A program made the translations under genes and the position numbers. Below the pieces are notes generated by a model, which was not told where the DNA came from, made no database searches, and saw only the letters and a list, made by a program, of their open reading frames with translations. A DNA stretch of 64,000 nt from Alentia gelatinosa (taxonomy: Eukaryota; Annelida; Polychaeta; Phyllodocida; Polynoidae), in contig OX465579.1 of the NCBI GenBank assembly GCA_950022655.1, positions 51,625,950 through 51,689,949 on the forward strand. Direction: 5' to 3'. Each line of letters begins with the position of its first letter. Position 1 is the first letter of the stretch. Positions 33,801 through 47,400 of the stretch are shown in pieces.

Positions 33801-36800
33801 TAGTGTTGATAAAGCAATAATATCCCCTGATATTTTACACGACCTATCGATTCGTTGCTTACACCGTGTGTTCGATATGTTTTGATTTCTTTCACACATC
33901 GTGGAAGGTTAAATCAGTTTTCTCTCCAAATACGCCGTTTTATTTGGCACAATAAGACCAACTAAGGATCTCCTACAGACTTGCCTAATGTCACTTTAAA
34001 ACATTTTTATTCATATTTTAAGAATAACATGTACCGGGTAATTTGATTATTTCGAAACATAATAGGATAATCTACCGGTATGTGACTTAGTCAACCGCTA
34101 CATACAAGTCAATGTCCCCACTCTCTGTAGAACTAGAGAAAACATAACCTTGGTTTAGATGATGATTAGTATGAATAAATAGTCCAACCTAAACCTGCTA
34201 TTTCAAGATAACATGTTATAGGAGCGGAGAAGTTACTCTGAAGAAGTTGACAGAAAAACATTATTCTTAATCCTTTCCCATCAAAGACATTTGACTTAAA
34301 CGATAGGTTTTATTATCAAATATTCATTTTGCATCAGCCTCGTCATGAAATGGGAAAAGCCACAGAATTATGAAGTGTTCAGTTTTTCAGTATATTTTTT
34401 CTGTATGTGGACGTCATTACACAGCGGAATCAGAGCTAGGTATCAATTTAGAGAATTAGAAATCGTAGACCAAGAACCCCCATCAGAACTATGTCATCTT
34501 AGTTTTTTCAACCATCTACATGATTTGAGAACGGTGCCTAAATCATGAAACGATTGGACAGTCGGGGATGGATTTCGCCTCATATATTTCACGGGCTTAT
34601 GGATTTGCATTGCCTTACATTAACCGCATTTATATATTGTTGGTTTTGTGTTGCAGAATCCACCCCATTATGATTTACGAATAATATGCATATTAGCCCA
34701 AAGTTATTCAGAAATTTTGATTTTTTTACGAAATATAGTTTGTCTTATATGATGCTGATTTCGATTGAATTATGTATGTTCAGCTCAGAAATGGTTTTTC
34801 GCTACCGCAGTAATATGGATCTTTACGGAATCACTTACCGCTGTTCTGTCTGTGAATCCTCTATAAATGTCGTCTGCTCGGTGCTCGTGTACGCATGCGC
34901 AGACGTCTGTGTATTCACCCTGCAAAGGAGACGCCAGACCGTTAGATACTAGGGTACAATAACGCAATATAAAATCATATTTGATTATAAAGTACTCGGT
35001 CTTAATTATCTAGAATGTACGTGGCAATATGGCGTCCCTGCGCTAGCACGAGCCACACCTGGACTAATTAACGGAACGCATCATGGGATGAATTTGATTG
35101 TTTCAGCAGGCGATAGTCATATAACACCAGCAATATTCTTTGTACACTACTCGGGGACAATACTTTATGATTACCACGATGCGAACAAAACAAAGCTCAC
35201 CAGGTGGGCTAATTACTTCATTTCCTTGATGAATAGTTGATCACAATGATGCATATATAATGCGCTTTACAACTAATAAACTTCTTTTTCAGGAACCAAG
35301 AGTAGGCATTGTGTGTTGTATTGCAATTGAATAATCCACCTCACATCATGATTAATTTCATATCAATCATAGCCTAACATCATTGTAACCACAGTCAGGC
35401 CCTCAGAAAATCCCTTATTCTGCAGAGGCATATATAAATTGGAGCTACCCGGGTAACATCAAATAAGGTTCATGCTGCTGTCATACAGTGAAGTCCTAGA
35501 CCGGCGAGAGAGATAGAGAAAAAAAGAGAATCTCCGAACAAGCCGAATACGCCAAGTTATAATGCATGACATGCTGGAACCGAGAAAGTGAAAAATGATT
35601 TTATCCTCGTTCTAGCTTTTCTTTTTATTTAGCCAGAAATGTCAGATGTGATGTTAGTTAATGGGATCCCAGGACGAGATAAGGAAAGACGCTTTGCTAA
35701 TTATACAGGTTAGCAGTGGGGAAGGGGATGAGCGGTGGGACTTGCTTTGCTCAGATGCTCAATCTTCCTGAATGTATCATCGTGCATTGTGATGCCAAGT
35801 GAGGTACTGGCTGACCGCCCTTTAGCCGGAGATTTATCTGTAATATAATCTCTCATTGTGCATAGGAATTCATTGATTAAACGACCATGGGGCTGATAGG
35901 AACAGGACTCATTAACATACTGGTCATTGAACAAAGACAGTGAGGATGGGGTGTTTGAGGAGGGGCTTAGCCAGGCCTAGCCTGATGCAATTTGTAGTTA
36001 CCACCTTGCTCCTCTAGTCTCACAGGCAGATTAGGCTACAATAAGGAAGATTTGCTTATAAGATTTGGGAAGCTGAATTTTCTTCCTGTTTATTTCCATA
36101 CAATGCACTGTCTTATCCAAGACACTAGGTAATGCAGCATTATGACAGTTGTGTTAAATCATAGAGATCTTCTTTGTTATTCGATTATTTTCCAGTCGAA
36201 CTCTTTTTATATATCATTTACCTCATAATGAACATGTCATGCAGTTTGAAATCAGAGCAAATATTTCATCTGAACTACACATGGTATGTATCTATAGCCT
36301 ATTTTACCCAAAACTGACAATCTGTCGGACACACCAGCCCCGTGGTTACTTGGCATGCCGTTCACCCTTTCACTTGTATCAATATCCCCTTTATATCTCA
36401 CCCGTACCAGCTGCGAAGGGAATGGCATGGCCACTTAGCAGCGTCTACAAATCAACGCAGTGCTAACTTGGAATAAAGCTGATTAGGATTAAGGAGGAGA
36501 CTGTTATAGAACTGATTCATTGATCACGGGGAAAGAGAGTGACGGTGGTGTGGCAGTTAATTTGTTGACATTCGATCATTGAACCCGCCGATTGTCTGAG
36601 TTTCACCTTTCCCTCTCCAGGCATGGATAGCCAATGTGTTATCAAAGTTGCCGTGTTGCCTATGGTGCATTTGTAAAATGTACAGAGGCGGTTCTGTTTC
36701 TTGGTCTCCACTGTTGATCCTTTCACGACCTACCTCTCAAGTTGTTGATGACTGGTGAACCATGTGGGTATGGACATAGACAATAATCGATAGTTTTGTG

Positions 36801-37835
36801 AACAGGCAGAGGTTTTCTCGTAGTTATTCACGAGCTTCAGCGATTATTTATTATGCATCTTCTCCTAAGGGACTATTTTCCCGCAAAGAGTGGCTTTGAG
36901 GCCGTATACCACGGTTTTGAATCCGTGTACCATAGTTACTAGTTAGTAGTGGTATGCTGATTCACCATACATTCTCAATTGGTACTTTGTATGTCGTGGA
37001 TGATAAATGTTGAGGAGGGATTGGAGGGTGGTTAATATTAAAGTGGCATGTACCATACACTACTCATAAAACAACGGGTCCATCGGGCTCTAATAGGAAT
37101 CCAAGCATAACAAAGAAAATCATATCGACAAAGGATATTTCCTTATTTATAAATAAATTATATGTTTAGAAGTGTCTGGTAGTTGAATTGCAGTTCCTAC
37201 TAATGGTGACTTGGATTTAACGTTACTGTGATAATAATATTGATACATTGAATAAGAGCTTGATTAATTTAAGCAAATCTAGCCAGTATCCCTGACAAAA
37301 ATACTTCCTCGGTTTTATAACTATAGTTAGCTGTAATTCTTCTTTGGCAGGATTTATACATCATATATCACTAGATGTTAATGTAGGTGTAAGAATTAAA
37401 AATATTTCCTCCTGGATAGGATGTGCATGCAGGGCAGCAAAAGTCACCTCAGTAGAGTAAGTCTGCTACGTACACCGGCATAGAACGGAACATACTGTTT
37501 TTAAACCGTCCCCGGGGTGATGGAGCGTCGAGCTGTGCAGTTTGGCGTGGCGCAGTACATTAGCGTGAAACAGAAGTCAGCGCTAAGCCGGGGGCAGGGA
37601 GCAACTCTTTTGTCCCCAAGCTAATCGACAACTCGGCTATGGACTGTGATGAAGGGCCGGCATCCAGTCTCTGCCCGCCGACTATAGCGTGACGGACAGG
37701 CCGACAGGGGACCGGCCTAAACCCACTGCTACCACTTGTACCCGAACGGTCACTGGAATGAGGCGTTCAACGGGTGCAAGGCATACTTCAGCAGGATAGG
37801 GAGCGGAAAGAGATATGGGTAAGAGATAGTACCAG
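33801..37835. other. AT-rich non-coding stretch
   Basis: No supported gene. GTACGCATGCGCAGA near 34890 is NRF1-like. A GC-rich patch at 37500-37740 contains an ATG frame of 34 codons (MERRAVQFGVAQYISVKQK) without a good donor. No family recognised. Confidence 0.4.
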
Positions 37836-38102
37836 GGTGAGAGAGAGAGAAGGAGAGAGAGGGAGTAGAGACAGTTTCAGATTTAGAGAGATAGGGATAG
37901 AGATCGAGACTGTCAGATAGAGAGACAGGCTTCAAGATAAGAATGAGGTCAGATATAGATACAAGGTCCGAGGTCAGAAATTGAAATGAATCAGAGATCT
38001 ATACAGACAGGATCAGAGTTTGAGACGGAAAGGGAGGTAGAGACTCGTTGAAACGAAGGTGGTAGCTGCCACTGGGTGATAGATAGACTAGGGGGGGGGG
38101 GG
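37836..38102. repeat. GA-rich low complexity and a G12 run
   Basis: An imperfect (GA)n lies at about 37836-37862, followed by AGAGATAG-type purine-rich sequence. A mononucleotide run of twelve G lies at 38091-38102. Confidence 0.85.
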
Positions 38103-40107
38103 CACAGGCTCAAACGCCGCGATATATAAACAGGGATGTTTCTTTAACAACTACAATTACAATTTAAATTGTTTCAGTACGAACTTCATGTCTCCTTAAT
38201 AATAAACACGTTATTCTGGCTGTTTCCCTCTGTAAATTGTAATGTAGCTCTTATGATGTGTTGCTTGACCTCGACGACTTGCTGAGTCATAATACTGATA
38301 CTACGAGGTCTACGTCCGAGACTTCTGATCTATGATGCATAATATACTACTATAATTGTAAATAAAGTATGAGGCATGACCTGTGTTCGATTTAGGATAT
38401 TGAACTGCACCCTCAGTGTGTCCTTTGGGTGGCAGTATCTACCATACGGCAATGTGAGCGCGCCGTAGTGCAGCTAGTAAAGTGTGGTGCCTGAAGTAGC
38501 ACGGTTCACATAGAGTAGGTGTATTAATTCCTGCCACTTTCGTCATATCACCCTGCGTGCTGATACGTGGTGACACACAGTAACGGTACCTACAGCGCAA
38601 GGCGCCTGGCTTTGATCATTAATGCAGTGTGCACTAGGACACTGAATAAAAGATGGCGGTGAACCAGTAAACACTTCACAGTTCAAAGCTATGACTCTAA
38701 TTCCTAGTGAGGCTTATGGATGACTGTATCTGCGATACACATGGGCATTAATCTATGGAGTCTTTCCCCTTTTTATGTCCAAATTCCCACAAAATGCAGC
38801 ATTTATTTGCCTATCTCGAATCCACTCGGGACTTATAAAGTACCAGCTGATATTTGTAAATGTCACGTTCTCACCATCGGGAAATCTTTACCTCATTTTC
38901 ATGGCCTTTGTCCATTCTAAGCTTTTCTTGCAGGATACGGTTGTTCACGCATCAGCTATATGTTGGAATATCAAAGCTTATTTCGATCTTTGAAGTCACT
39001 GTTATGCGGGTACCTGCTAGTTAGCTTCGGTATGGTGGAGACCCCGACTTCAATTCAAGAGTAGGACAATTACCAGGCGAGGAAATGACCGATTTATATC
39101 AATTATTAATTCTGTAATATTTGTTTCACACATCTTAACAGTTTGTATTCATGTTGGTTCATTTTTTGTGTAATGAATTGCGCGAAATGTCGCGAGCTTT
39201 TGACTTATGTATGACAACACTATTGCGCCTCCCTAATAAAACCAGGAGCTAATGACATTTCCATTTACAATGGATGAGTGCGGTACCTCTAAAGTAAAGT
39301 ACTCTCACATAAAACCACCTTCATAATACAAATATTTACAAACATGGCTTAGACCCAATCCTTTTTCCTCAATTTCTTGTTTAGATAACATTGAGTCACA
39401 TGATATGATTACCTTGCTAATATGGCTACCTGACTTAATGAACACTTTTCTCAATACCAGAATGTCTAAAATCTTCTCACCAATGCAACCATGACAATTT
39501 GATGCTTTGACTATATGATGGGTGATAATATGCTTTCATTGATATTATTAGATGCCCCTACGTTTTAAACAATTTCTGTTTTAAGTAAGTCATTTTTCCA
39601 GAATATTCTATTTTGCTGTTGCATCCTAGGTTGTACATATATCACGGCCTATGATATTCGGTTAAGTAAGCTACAAACACAATCATACTAAGAGTAGTTA
39701 AGACACATGTACTTGGACAGCAAATATGTTTGGTATACCATTTAACACCAATGAAATCAGGGCGGATATCAGATCTGAGTTGGTCTGATTTTCATATTCT
39801 CATGTATACCATTTTCTTTTTCTGTAAGGTAAGTAAATGTCATAAAGCAGAAGACAGCAGCTAAGAAAAAGCCTCAATAACTTTGCTCTGGCACAGAACT
39901 AACACCATTTTAGTCAAAATAATAGTCTAACATTTTTATATTGAAGGTTCGCATTATATTAACTTTGGACACTATCAAGCAACCTGACTTTTGTATATAA
40001 TTTGAAACTCTTATAGTCGTCAATTTTTGGGATAGCTACATTCAAGGCATTCCATTTAAGTGCTCCAAAATGCAAAACCGATTTTTCTAATGCCTGACAG
40101 TTAGGTT

Positions 40108-40109
<2 letters not shown>
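38103..40109. other. AT-rich non-coding stretch
   Basis: No gene, RNA or clear repeat recognised. AAAAGATGGCGGTG near 38648 is YY1-like. Confidence 0.45.

Positions 40110-40144
<35 letters not shown>
40110..40144. repeat. (TA)n microsatellite
   Basis: Thirty-five bases of TA, directly upstream of the duplication at 40241. Confidence 0.97.
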
Positions 40145-40146
<2 letters not shown>

Positions 40147-40240
40147 GAAAAAGTGGAGCTGCCTGGGCTCTGGTGTTAGGTGTATGTGGCTGACAATGAT
40201 GATTGTTTCGTGTGGGTCTCGAGACAGGAATGGGGGGAGG

Positions 40241-40612
40241 GTGGTTGGTCTCTGGTCAGTAAGAAGGATGAATAAGTGGTTAAACAGGTTTTGTGGCTCT
40301 GCACCATATAGGGAGTCTGTCCCATCAGATGTCAGTGTGTCTGAATATAGTGTATTTAGGTCTGTCCCATCAGATGTCAGTGTCCTCAGATAGTCGGTAG
40401 AAGAAGACAGTGTGCAGTAGTGGAGGGGGTGTAGTTAGGAGGGGGATGGTCTGGTCTGTGGTCAGTAAGAGCACAAGGGTGAATAACTGGCCAAACAGGT
40501 TTGGTGGCCCTGCGCTATGTAGGGAGTCTGTCCCATCAGAAAGCAGTGTGCCCAGAATAGTCTGAATAGCATATAGTGTATTTAGGTCTGTCCCATCATA
40601 TTTGAAAATGTA
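40241..40612. repeat. About 206-bp tandem duplication
   Basis: GGTCAGTAAGA at 40254 and again at 40460 begins two copies containing AACAGGTTTTGTGGC, TAGGGAGTCTGTCCCATCAGA and ATATAGTGTATTTAGG. TCTGTCCCATCA occurs four times, twice per copy, showing an older internal duplication. No coding content. Confidence 0.85.
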
Positions 40613-40923
40613 AATATGACATTTAGTCATTATCATCACCTAATAGTTTCCTTTTCTAGTAGCAGATAACAGTATGTATAACTAAGTGTTTGTTATCTAA
40701 TGGCAGGATCGATAGAGTGAATACTTTGTCCCCCAAAAAGACTATAGTATAAAATTCTATATTTAAAAGTGGGGAGGGGGTAAGGTCAGACTAGGATATT
40801 TGGCACCTGACCATTTTACAAGGCCTTTATAGTAGGTGCATGCAAAGTGAAGGGTTAGTTTTTTTACAATAAGATGAAAGCCTGTGTGAGCATTCTATCC
40901 CTTAGGTGACGTATACGAGGGCG

Positions 40924-40934
40924 TTTTCCCGCGC
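40924..40934 (+). promoter_or_regulatory. E2F-like site TTTTCCCGCGC
   Basis: The sequence matches the E2F consensus TTTSSCGC with its usual flanks. It stands alone, with no adjacent promoter features or gene. Confidence 0.25.
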
Positions 40935-41112
40935 TCAACAAAATAACGACAGGGGTACAAAATTTGCGTTTTCTGGCGTTTTGTGATGTATGACATTGCC
41001 TGTATCTCAGATATCAATAAGCGCAGCTGGTCATCAGTGTTATCTTTGTAGGTCGTAGGCATATTTCATTTTAAGATGTTCTAAACGGACTTATGATATG
41101 GGTAATCTATGA

Positions 41113-41114
<2 letters not shown>

Positions 41115-41181
<67 letters not shown>

Positions 41182-41186
41182 TATAC
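41115..41186. repeat. (TA)n microsatellite
   Basis: About 70 bases of TA with one TAC interruption near the end. Confidence 0.97.
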
Positions 41187-42739
41187 TGCAGATGTAGATA
41201 CAGACAGGTGAGCTGTCCTGTGTGTGAGATATTCGAGACCGGAAGAGTCAGCGAGAGTGTGAGACAAGAAAAAGAGGAGGTAGACAAGGACTAAGAGCGA
41301 GAATGAGAAAGTATAGTAAAGAAAATGGACAAAGGAGAAATCGTTTGATGCTACAGATGGTCTCAAAAGATAAGCTGAAATCTAGAAGCTACGGTATGCC
41401 ACCACGATCTACCAGATGGGAATAAGACATCAAAATGTGAAATTGTGTCGCTATTTCTGTGTCAGCCCTAGAGATTCAGACAGGTTCAGAATGTATCTGG
41501 GACCGCTTCCGAGAGTCTTCGTTTGAACCGTCTAATCTTGTCACGCTCCTAAATCACGTCATTAATTTTCAATCGCGTATCGTCACAATGCCTCTAGCGT
41601 TTAGCTCTTTCATCACCAGAACAGGCTCAAACGACCAGAAATGACTATTCTAGGCTGTCACAAAATAGATAAAAAACTAAACTAGTAGAACATATTCCAA
41701 AATGGAAAATACCTGTTGGGCGGACACAGAAATAAAAGCCATCCAGAATATGTAGTCAGCATTAGCCCTAATGGAAAACTAGAATAGACAGACATACATA
41801 AGACTGTTTGATTGGAAGTGTCTGCTGTAGGAAATGTCAGAAATGCAGACACAAAAATCCAACACTGCCAAATGAAAAATCTGATGGGTAACGCATCAAC
41901 TATGCTTTATACTCCGAAACGGGAAGGACTGGAGGTGGGGGTTACATTAATAGGATGCTTGGCTCACTTTGATAAAATTCCATATGTTGAGACGAGAAAA
42001 TGAAATTTAATCTCTGGAGGGGACTTTGAGGTTATCTCAAATAACTCTACCCTGGTTACAGTTCCAGGATTAGTTTCGTCGGAAGATATTTTACAAAGGT
42101 GAAAGACGGGTGAGCGTGAAATCTGACTGGCATGTCGACACGGCGCTATGTTCACTGTAAACTAGTGATACCTTACACTAACACGATATAACACGATGCA
42201 CTTTGGGTGAATTGTGGCTCTCTGGTTCTTACTTCAGAACAGGAGATGGGCAAAGCGGAAATGGTTGCCCATGGTCAAAATTTCAGGAGCACTCATTGGC
42301 CTCCAACTACATGCCACATACTTTACCGATGACGTGCCCTCCCAAGTCACTTTCGCCTTCTCCCTAGTTCCCTCCTTATTACCTTCGGCCACCACCGAAT
42401 GACTTCGTCAGCGGCTAACAGAATCAAAGGGGTTTGAAATTTTGATGGTCATTGTGTTTGAAGGGCGGTTCAATCAGGTATCTGCAGCCAGAGGATGAAT
42501 TAAATAGCCAGTTGCATTTTGAGACAGGTGCAATTAGGACAAAACAGAAGAATAAGGGAAAGGTCCTGCTGAAATGAGATATATAGAGATAGGGACAGTA
42601 GCAATTAGAACCAGAGACAAACTCAAGGACAGCGACAGATAGCCACAGTGAAGGAAGCAGCTGGATAGAGACAGACAAAAGTAGACAGAAACAGTAGTTG
42701 TAGGAGTTCAAGTAGCAGGCGGCAAACTGCAGTAATTAC
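41187..42739. other. Non-coding stretch; purine-rich end
   Basis: No gene recognised. 42490-42720 is purine-rich on the plus strand, with AGAGACAGACAAAAG-type words, and gives a stop-free low-complexity minus-strand frame. Confidence 0.45.
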
Positions 42740-43164
42740 CCAGGTGTGGGAAGCGGGCAGAGGGCGGCAGCCAATCTGCGCATGAGCCGTGAGCGTGAAC
42801 GGCACAGCTGACGCCGCTGTGTAGCGCGTCTCTTCATCTGCTCAAGCCGACCTCTGAGCACATCGAGACTCACTCTCCAGCCACACCCCGGTCTGCTCCA
42901 GCGAGCTGCTCGCTAGGGCTGCTCAGAGCAATCAGAGCGGGGCTCTGATAGGAGAGCAGGGCGCTTTCCACTCTCCACACACAACCTCACAAATAGACAC
43001 GCGTGCCGGACACGGAGCCACGCCTCAGTGGGTCAGCATTCAGGGGACGCTTCGGTGGCGGGATGGGGTAAATTGATCCAGGATATATGTATCCTCTACA
43101 GCTGATGTCGTTACCTGGGTGCCCGGAGAGGTGTGTAGGGAGGGAGGGGGATGTGCGCGGCCAG

Positions 43165-43226
43165 TATATAAAACCTCGCTGATGTCATTGTAGGGGGCAC
43201 GGAATCTGTGGACCTACATCAATATG
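43165..43226 (+). promoter_or_regulatory. Candidate TATA promoter ending at an ATG
   Basis: TATATAAAA at 43165-43173 ends a GC-rich stretch (42740-43160) containing GAGCTGCTCGCTAGGGCTGC and GCTCTGA-type dyads. About 50 bp further on, ATGGCGACAAG starts at 43224. The frame stops after 12 codons unless the GT in ACAAGTAACT is a donor. A tentative first-exon promoter; no gene can be attached. Confidence 0.28.
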
Positions 43227-44224
43227 GCGACAAGTAACTCAAAACACGCACGATGCAGTTAGACATACAAGTATTCTCACCAACAGAATAGCGTCCTGAT
43301 GCTGCCTACTCAAATCTGGCTTGTAAATGTGCCCTTCTGAGCCTCAGCCTAACCTTACCCGCTATTAACAGCTGGCGATGCACAGTAATATGAAGGCATA
43401 CTATTGGAATCCGACGGATAAGGTTGAAGTATTATATATTAGACCATTCCGTTCTCAGTAATAAGAGAGTAAAGTTGAAGATAGCTTTTAGAAAAGTACT
43501 TTCCACCAAGAGATTTTCTAAATCGATCTTACGAACCGGTCCTACCTTACCTGTAGGTCAGTCCAGTAATGTGAGCCGAGCATCTCGCGTATATATTCTG
43601 TATCCATTAGTCTGAAGGCAGAGTGAAGCCTTAATGCATCCCTTAGGACATGGGGCCAGCTCCTGATATTAGCCGGAGAAACGTTTCCATTGAGATAACT
43701 GTCTATGTGTCTCGGTCGTAGGCCCTGTGGGCTATTTGGCAAAACTCAGTAGTATATTACCCTGGAAATGACTCCACACCTTCAAATCTCAGTACATATT
43801 AAGCACCAATAGCATCATCTGCTGTATAATGTCTTCTGGTTAGTTCACGATACTTAAGGTCGTACTGGGCCACAGTAGTCTGTCCTAGTAGCTTAACAGA
43901 CTTAGGACACCATAGATTGCCTTTTCTATGTAGTGACTTCCACTTTGACACCAGCTATTGGAATTATGCATAGCCTAGCTACAAGTGGACAATTCACGAC
44001 CACATTCGAAAGCTAGGTCTGCATCGCCCGAGATAAAGCCAACTCAGCATGGATGTTTTATATATTGCCTGTCGAGCGTTTGCCCTTTCCTTATTCAATT
44101 GGAATAAGTCTTCATTTTGCTCTGGAGAATATTAAATTGAGTTTGGGCGGCGGGGTGACGTAGCGACGAGGCGCGGTCCCCTGACACTGACGGAGGAGGA
44201 GACGAACAAACTCTGAACGTCGCT
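43227..44224. other. Non-coding stretch, no gene seen
   Basis: AT-rich; short frames only. The last 80 bases (44140-44224) are GC-rich, with GGGTGACGTAGCGACGAGG. Confidence 0.45.
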
Positions 44225-44446
44225 ATGAGCTATAGGGGACACACATCAGGCTGTCTCAAGCTCCCAGTACCAGGCACTAGAGAATGCCAGGAACACTATA
44301 ATATCGCTCATGTAGTTGACGACGAGGAGACCACACAGCATGATACTGATCGCGCCACCAAACCTGACGTGCGTCAAAACACCGATACTGATGTACGTCA
44401 TGATACTAATGTCAACGTATGTCATGACACCAATTCTGATCCGTAG
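44225..44446 (+). CDS. Possible small frame with an 8-residue Asp/Thr/Asn repeat
   Basis: The ATG at 44225 follows a CpG-rich stretch. The 73-codon frame starts MSYRGHTSGCLKLPVPG and passes into an acidic part (VVDDEETTQHDTDRATK). It ends in repeats DVRQNTDT, DVRHDTNV, NVCHDTNS, then a stop. The DNA repeat (24 bp) continues past the stop to about 44490, so the stop may be recent or the frame may be chance. No homology recognised. Confidence 0.2.
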   Translation: MSYRGHTSGCLKLPVPGTRECQEHYNIAHVVDDEETTQHDTDRATKPDVRQNTDTDVRHDTNVNVCHDTNSDP

Positions 44447-44492
44447 AATGACACCAATTGTGACTTACATCACGACACCAATTGTGACAGAC
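44373..44492. repeat. 24-bp minisatellite, five units
   Basis: Units such as CGTCATGATACTAATGTCAA and the later form ATGACACCAATTGTGACTTA recur every 24 bp. The period is a multiple of three, which is why one frame stays open with an 8-residue repeat. Confidence 0.8.
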
Positions 44493-47400
44493 TCCAGTTC
44501 ATGTTTGCGATTTTATTGTCAAAATCACGGTGAGGTTGGGAATAAAGGGAACTTGACTCTCCTTATTTTTCAGTAGCTGAAGATAAAGAGAGGGCAACAC
44601 TTGGCCATGTCCTGTCGTGACCCGAGTTTCGTTTTCTTTCAATTTGGGCAAATATTTTGGTTAAATGCCTTCTTTCCAATAACCACGGCTGCCTGGTTTT
44701 AGTGGCAAACCATTTCGACCAGCGACCTGTCATCTGTTGATGAGGATTCCAACTGAGCTCTTCTCAATGTAGTGATTCGATACAGTTTACTATATAAACT
44801 ATCCAATGATAATTTCAGTTTTTCTGTAATAAATACCTCCTCAGATATGTCCGCTGAAAATTCGTTCATTTCTCTATTTTCCTCCTATTCTGCATTGTTA
44901 ACCATAGAGATTTCGACCAAGGCAAGTAATGTAAGACAAGATCGCATAGCGGTGGGAACTGGATGCTGTTCGCCACGTTACTCAAACAAGAAATGTAAGA
45001 TGGGTTTATATTTTCTTTGAATGTTTTTTCCGGCAATGGACTTTTTAAATTAACCATTTTAATGGAATTAGTTTTAAGGACATGGACATCTCACGTGATG
45101 TAGTAGTGAACAATGATCAACCTCTCCTTGCAATACCCGCTCCTTTGTGCAATAAAACCTACGTTTTGAGACAACAGTTAAACACTCCAATATCCTAAAC
45201 AGAACAACCTTATTTCGATAAAACCATGAATTGGGAGTCGGCATCAAGTAGGCATTTCGTCCTCCGATAAATGAAAAAGCCTGAATCAGATGTATGTCGT
45301 CTGAAGTAGGAATAAAGTTCATCTGTCGAAACACAGGACACACTGTAGCCCCGTTAAATAATCTAGGATCGCACATAGAGACCTATTTCTGTACACCAAA
45401 AACACCACGGGACGATATGGGTCACCTTAACCTAACACTTATAGACGACCGAATGAACGGCCAGGACTGTCTTAGCGAACGAACTGAAATATCATTAAAC
45501 GACAACCCTTGTACAAAGTAAAGAAAATAGTCATCATGCACCATCTATCTAGATTATTCAACTGACAAAAACTTATCTTTTTTTTAAAACGAGACCTTAT
45601 AAATAATCCTCTATCCCCGGACTGGGTATTGATCATTGAGTTGCTCCTTGGTCCACTGAGAAACTACTGCTCCTATATTCAATACTTCTGGAATTCCAAA
45701 TCAGGACAAGTCCTACCCCATCCCAAAAGAGCAACAAAAACATTACAAAAATTATAATCTTTAGTATGATAACATTAATTACACTATTTCGTGTAAGGAA
45801 TGGGAAATATCTCAAGGGCTAAGGCGGAGGATCATTAGGAAAACTAAAATGTCCAAATTGAAAAGACAGATGAATAAAATAAGGGACAGGGTGGCGTGAG
45901 AAGCTTTTTCTGCTCCGACAGGTGTCAAACTGGCGGATTCCAGGAAGAGGCGGATTAGGTCTCAACCAAGGTTAATAAAACCACCAGCCTTTTATACAAA
46001 TGACAGAATCAATAAACAGAGGTTGTTGGGCAGTGTACAATTTTTCGAATTTCACATAAGTCGCAGAGATCAGAGTTTTTATTTGTTCATAAAGAGTATT
46101 CCGTCATTGGTTCTATGTCTCTGGGGTTATATTCGTTCATTTTGCGCATTTTTTCCTAGGCCTCGCATAACAAAATACAGGATTAAAATAATACGAAGAG
46201 TAGATAAATGAAAATATATTCTATTACAACCAGCGCCGACTTCGATAGCAGACCATTGATACTGGATCATTAATGGGATATCCTCCTCATGTACCTGGTA
46301 TAACAGTTTCGAAGGCTATATTAATATATATACCTGTGCACGAATGTCTCACCTTGACTGACCTAAAGTACGGATTCCGTTCGTCACTGAGCGAGGAAAT
46401 AGTATACAGACGTCGCTCCGTACCACATGACCCATGTCATCGTCGAAACCGGCGTTATGAAGTTTCATTTCTACAAATGTCCAGATAATAAAGAGACAAA
46501 GTGAGTGTCTTTGAATTCCATATGCTCCCCGATATTTTGTTCGGAAATATTGAATTCGGTGAATATTTTCATTCAGGTACACTACCAATGTCTCTATATA
46601 AACCACAATAACTTATTGTCAAAGAAGCTGTGCATTGTTTGAGAACACGATCACAGGTAACTCCTAGTTTGAGTTTCCATCCACATTTGACCATCGGCTG
46701 TCACCTAGCTATTCCCTGTTTTTATTCGGACGCAAAACCATAGAAACAAGATACAATCCACACTTGTTGTCGGACGTTCAGTACATTACCTGATCTGATA
46801 TGTAGCTGACCACACACTGAGAGAAGTAAGTGTTCTCTTTCCAACGACCTGTTCACACGTAATGGTCAGAATGGCCATACAACACAACAATCGTGTGTTT
46901 ATTTATCCATACACAGACACAAGAGCCAAGGGTCAGTGACCTGCTCAATGCTACAACGACATTCTACAGAGTGGTACCAGCCACCAGTCCCCCTGCCGGC
47001 AACAAAAAGAAGTACGTCTGCAGCGCCATGCTCACGGGGGCATTTGTGAGCTGCTCTGTGAGCTCCTCGGAGCTTTTCGGAGCTGCTTGGCGAACACGCA
47101 ATGGTCAATCTGCATATCCTAGAGGGAGCAGACATATAAAACGGTCAATGTTGGCGGGCCGCACAAAGAAAAGCCTCAGCCTAAAGATAGTTTTATGCGC
47201 GGCTTTACCGAGAGACGGCCGTGAAGAAGCAGAGACTATCTCGGCGGATGGCTTTTAGAGGTGCTAGGAAATGTAAATAAGAATCATCTGGGTAAGCCGC
47301 GGTCAGCCGCCACGCCGCTATGCCCGCCACGCCCGCCAATCTGCTACAATTGAGACATTCCCGAGTGATGCTTGTAGGGGAGTAGTAGGAGGGATGTGAC

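Noticed and set aside
36895..36935. tRNA/SINE B-box-like string GGTTTTGAATCC
   Set aside because: It has an extra base against the B-box consensus, no A-box at the right distance, and no cloverleaf can be drawn.
37519..37623. 34-codon frame MERRAVQFGVAQYISVKQK in a GC-rich patch
   Set aside because: No usable donor or acceptor, and no recognisable family.
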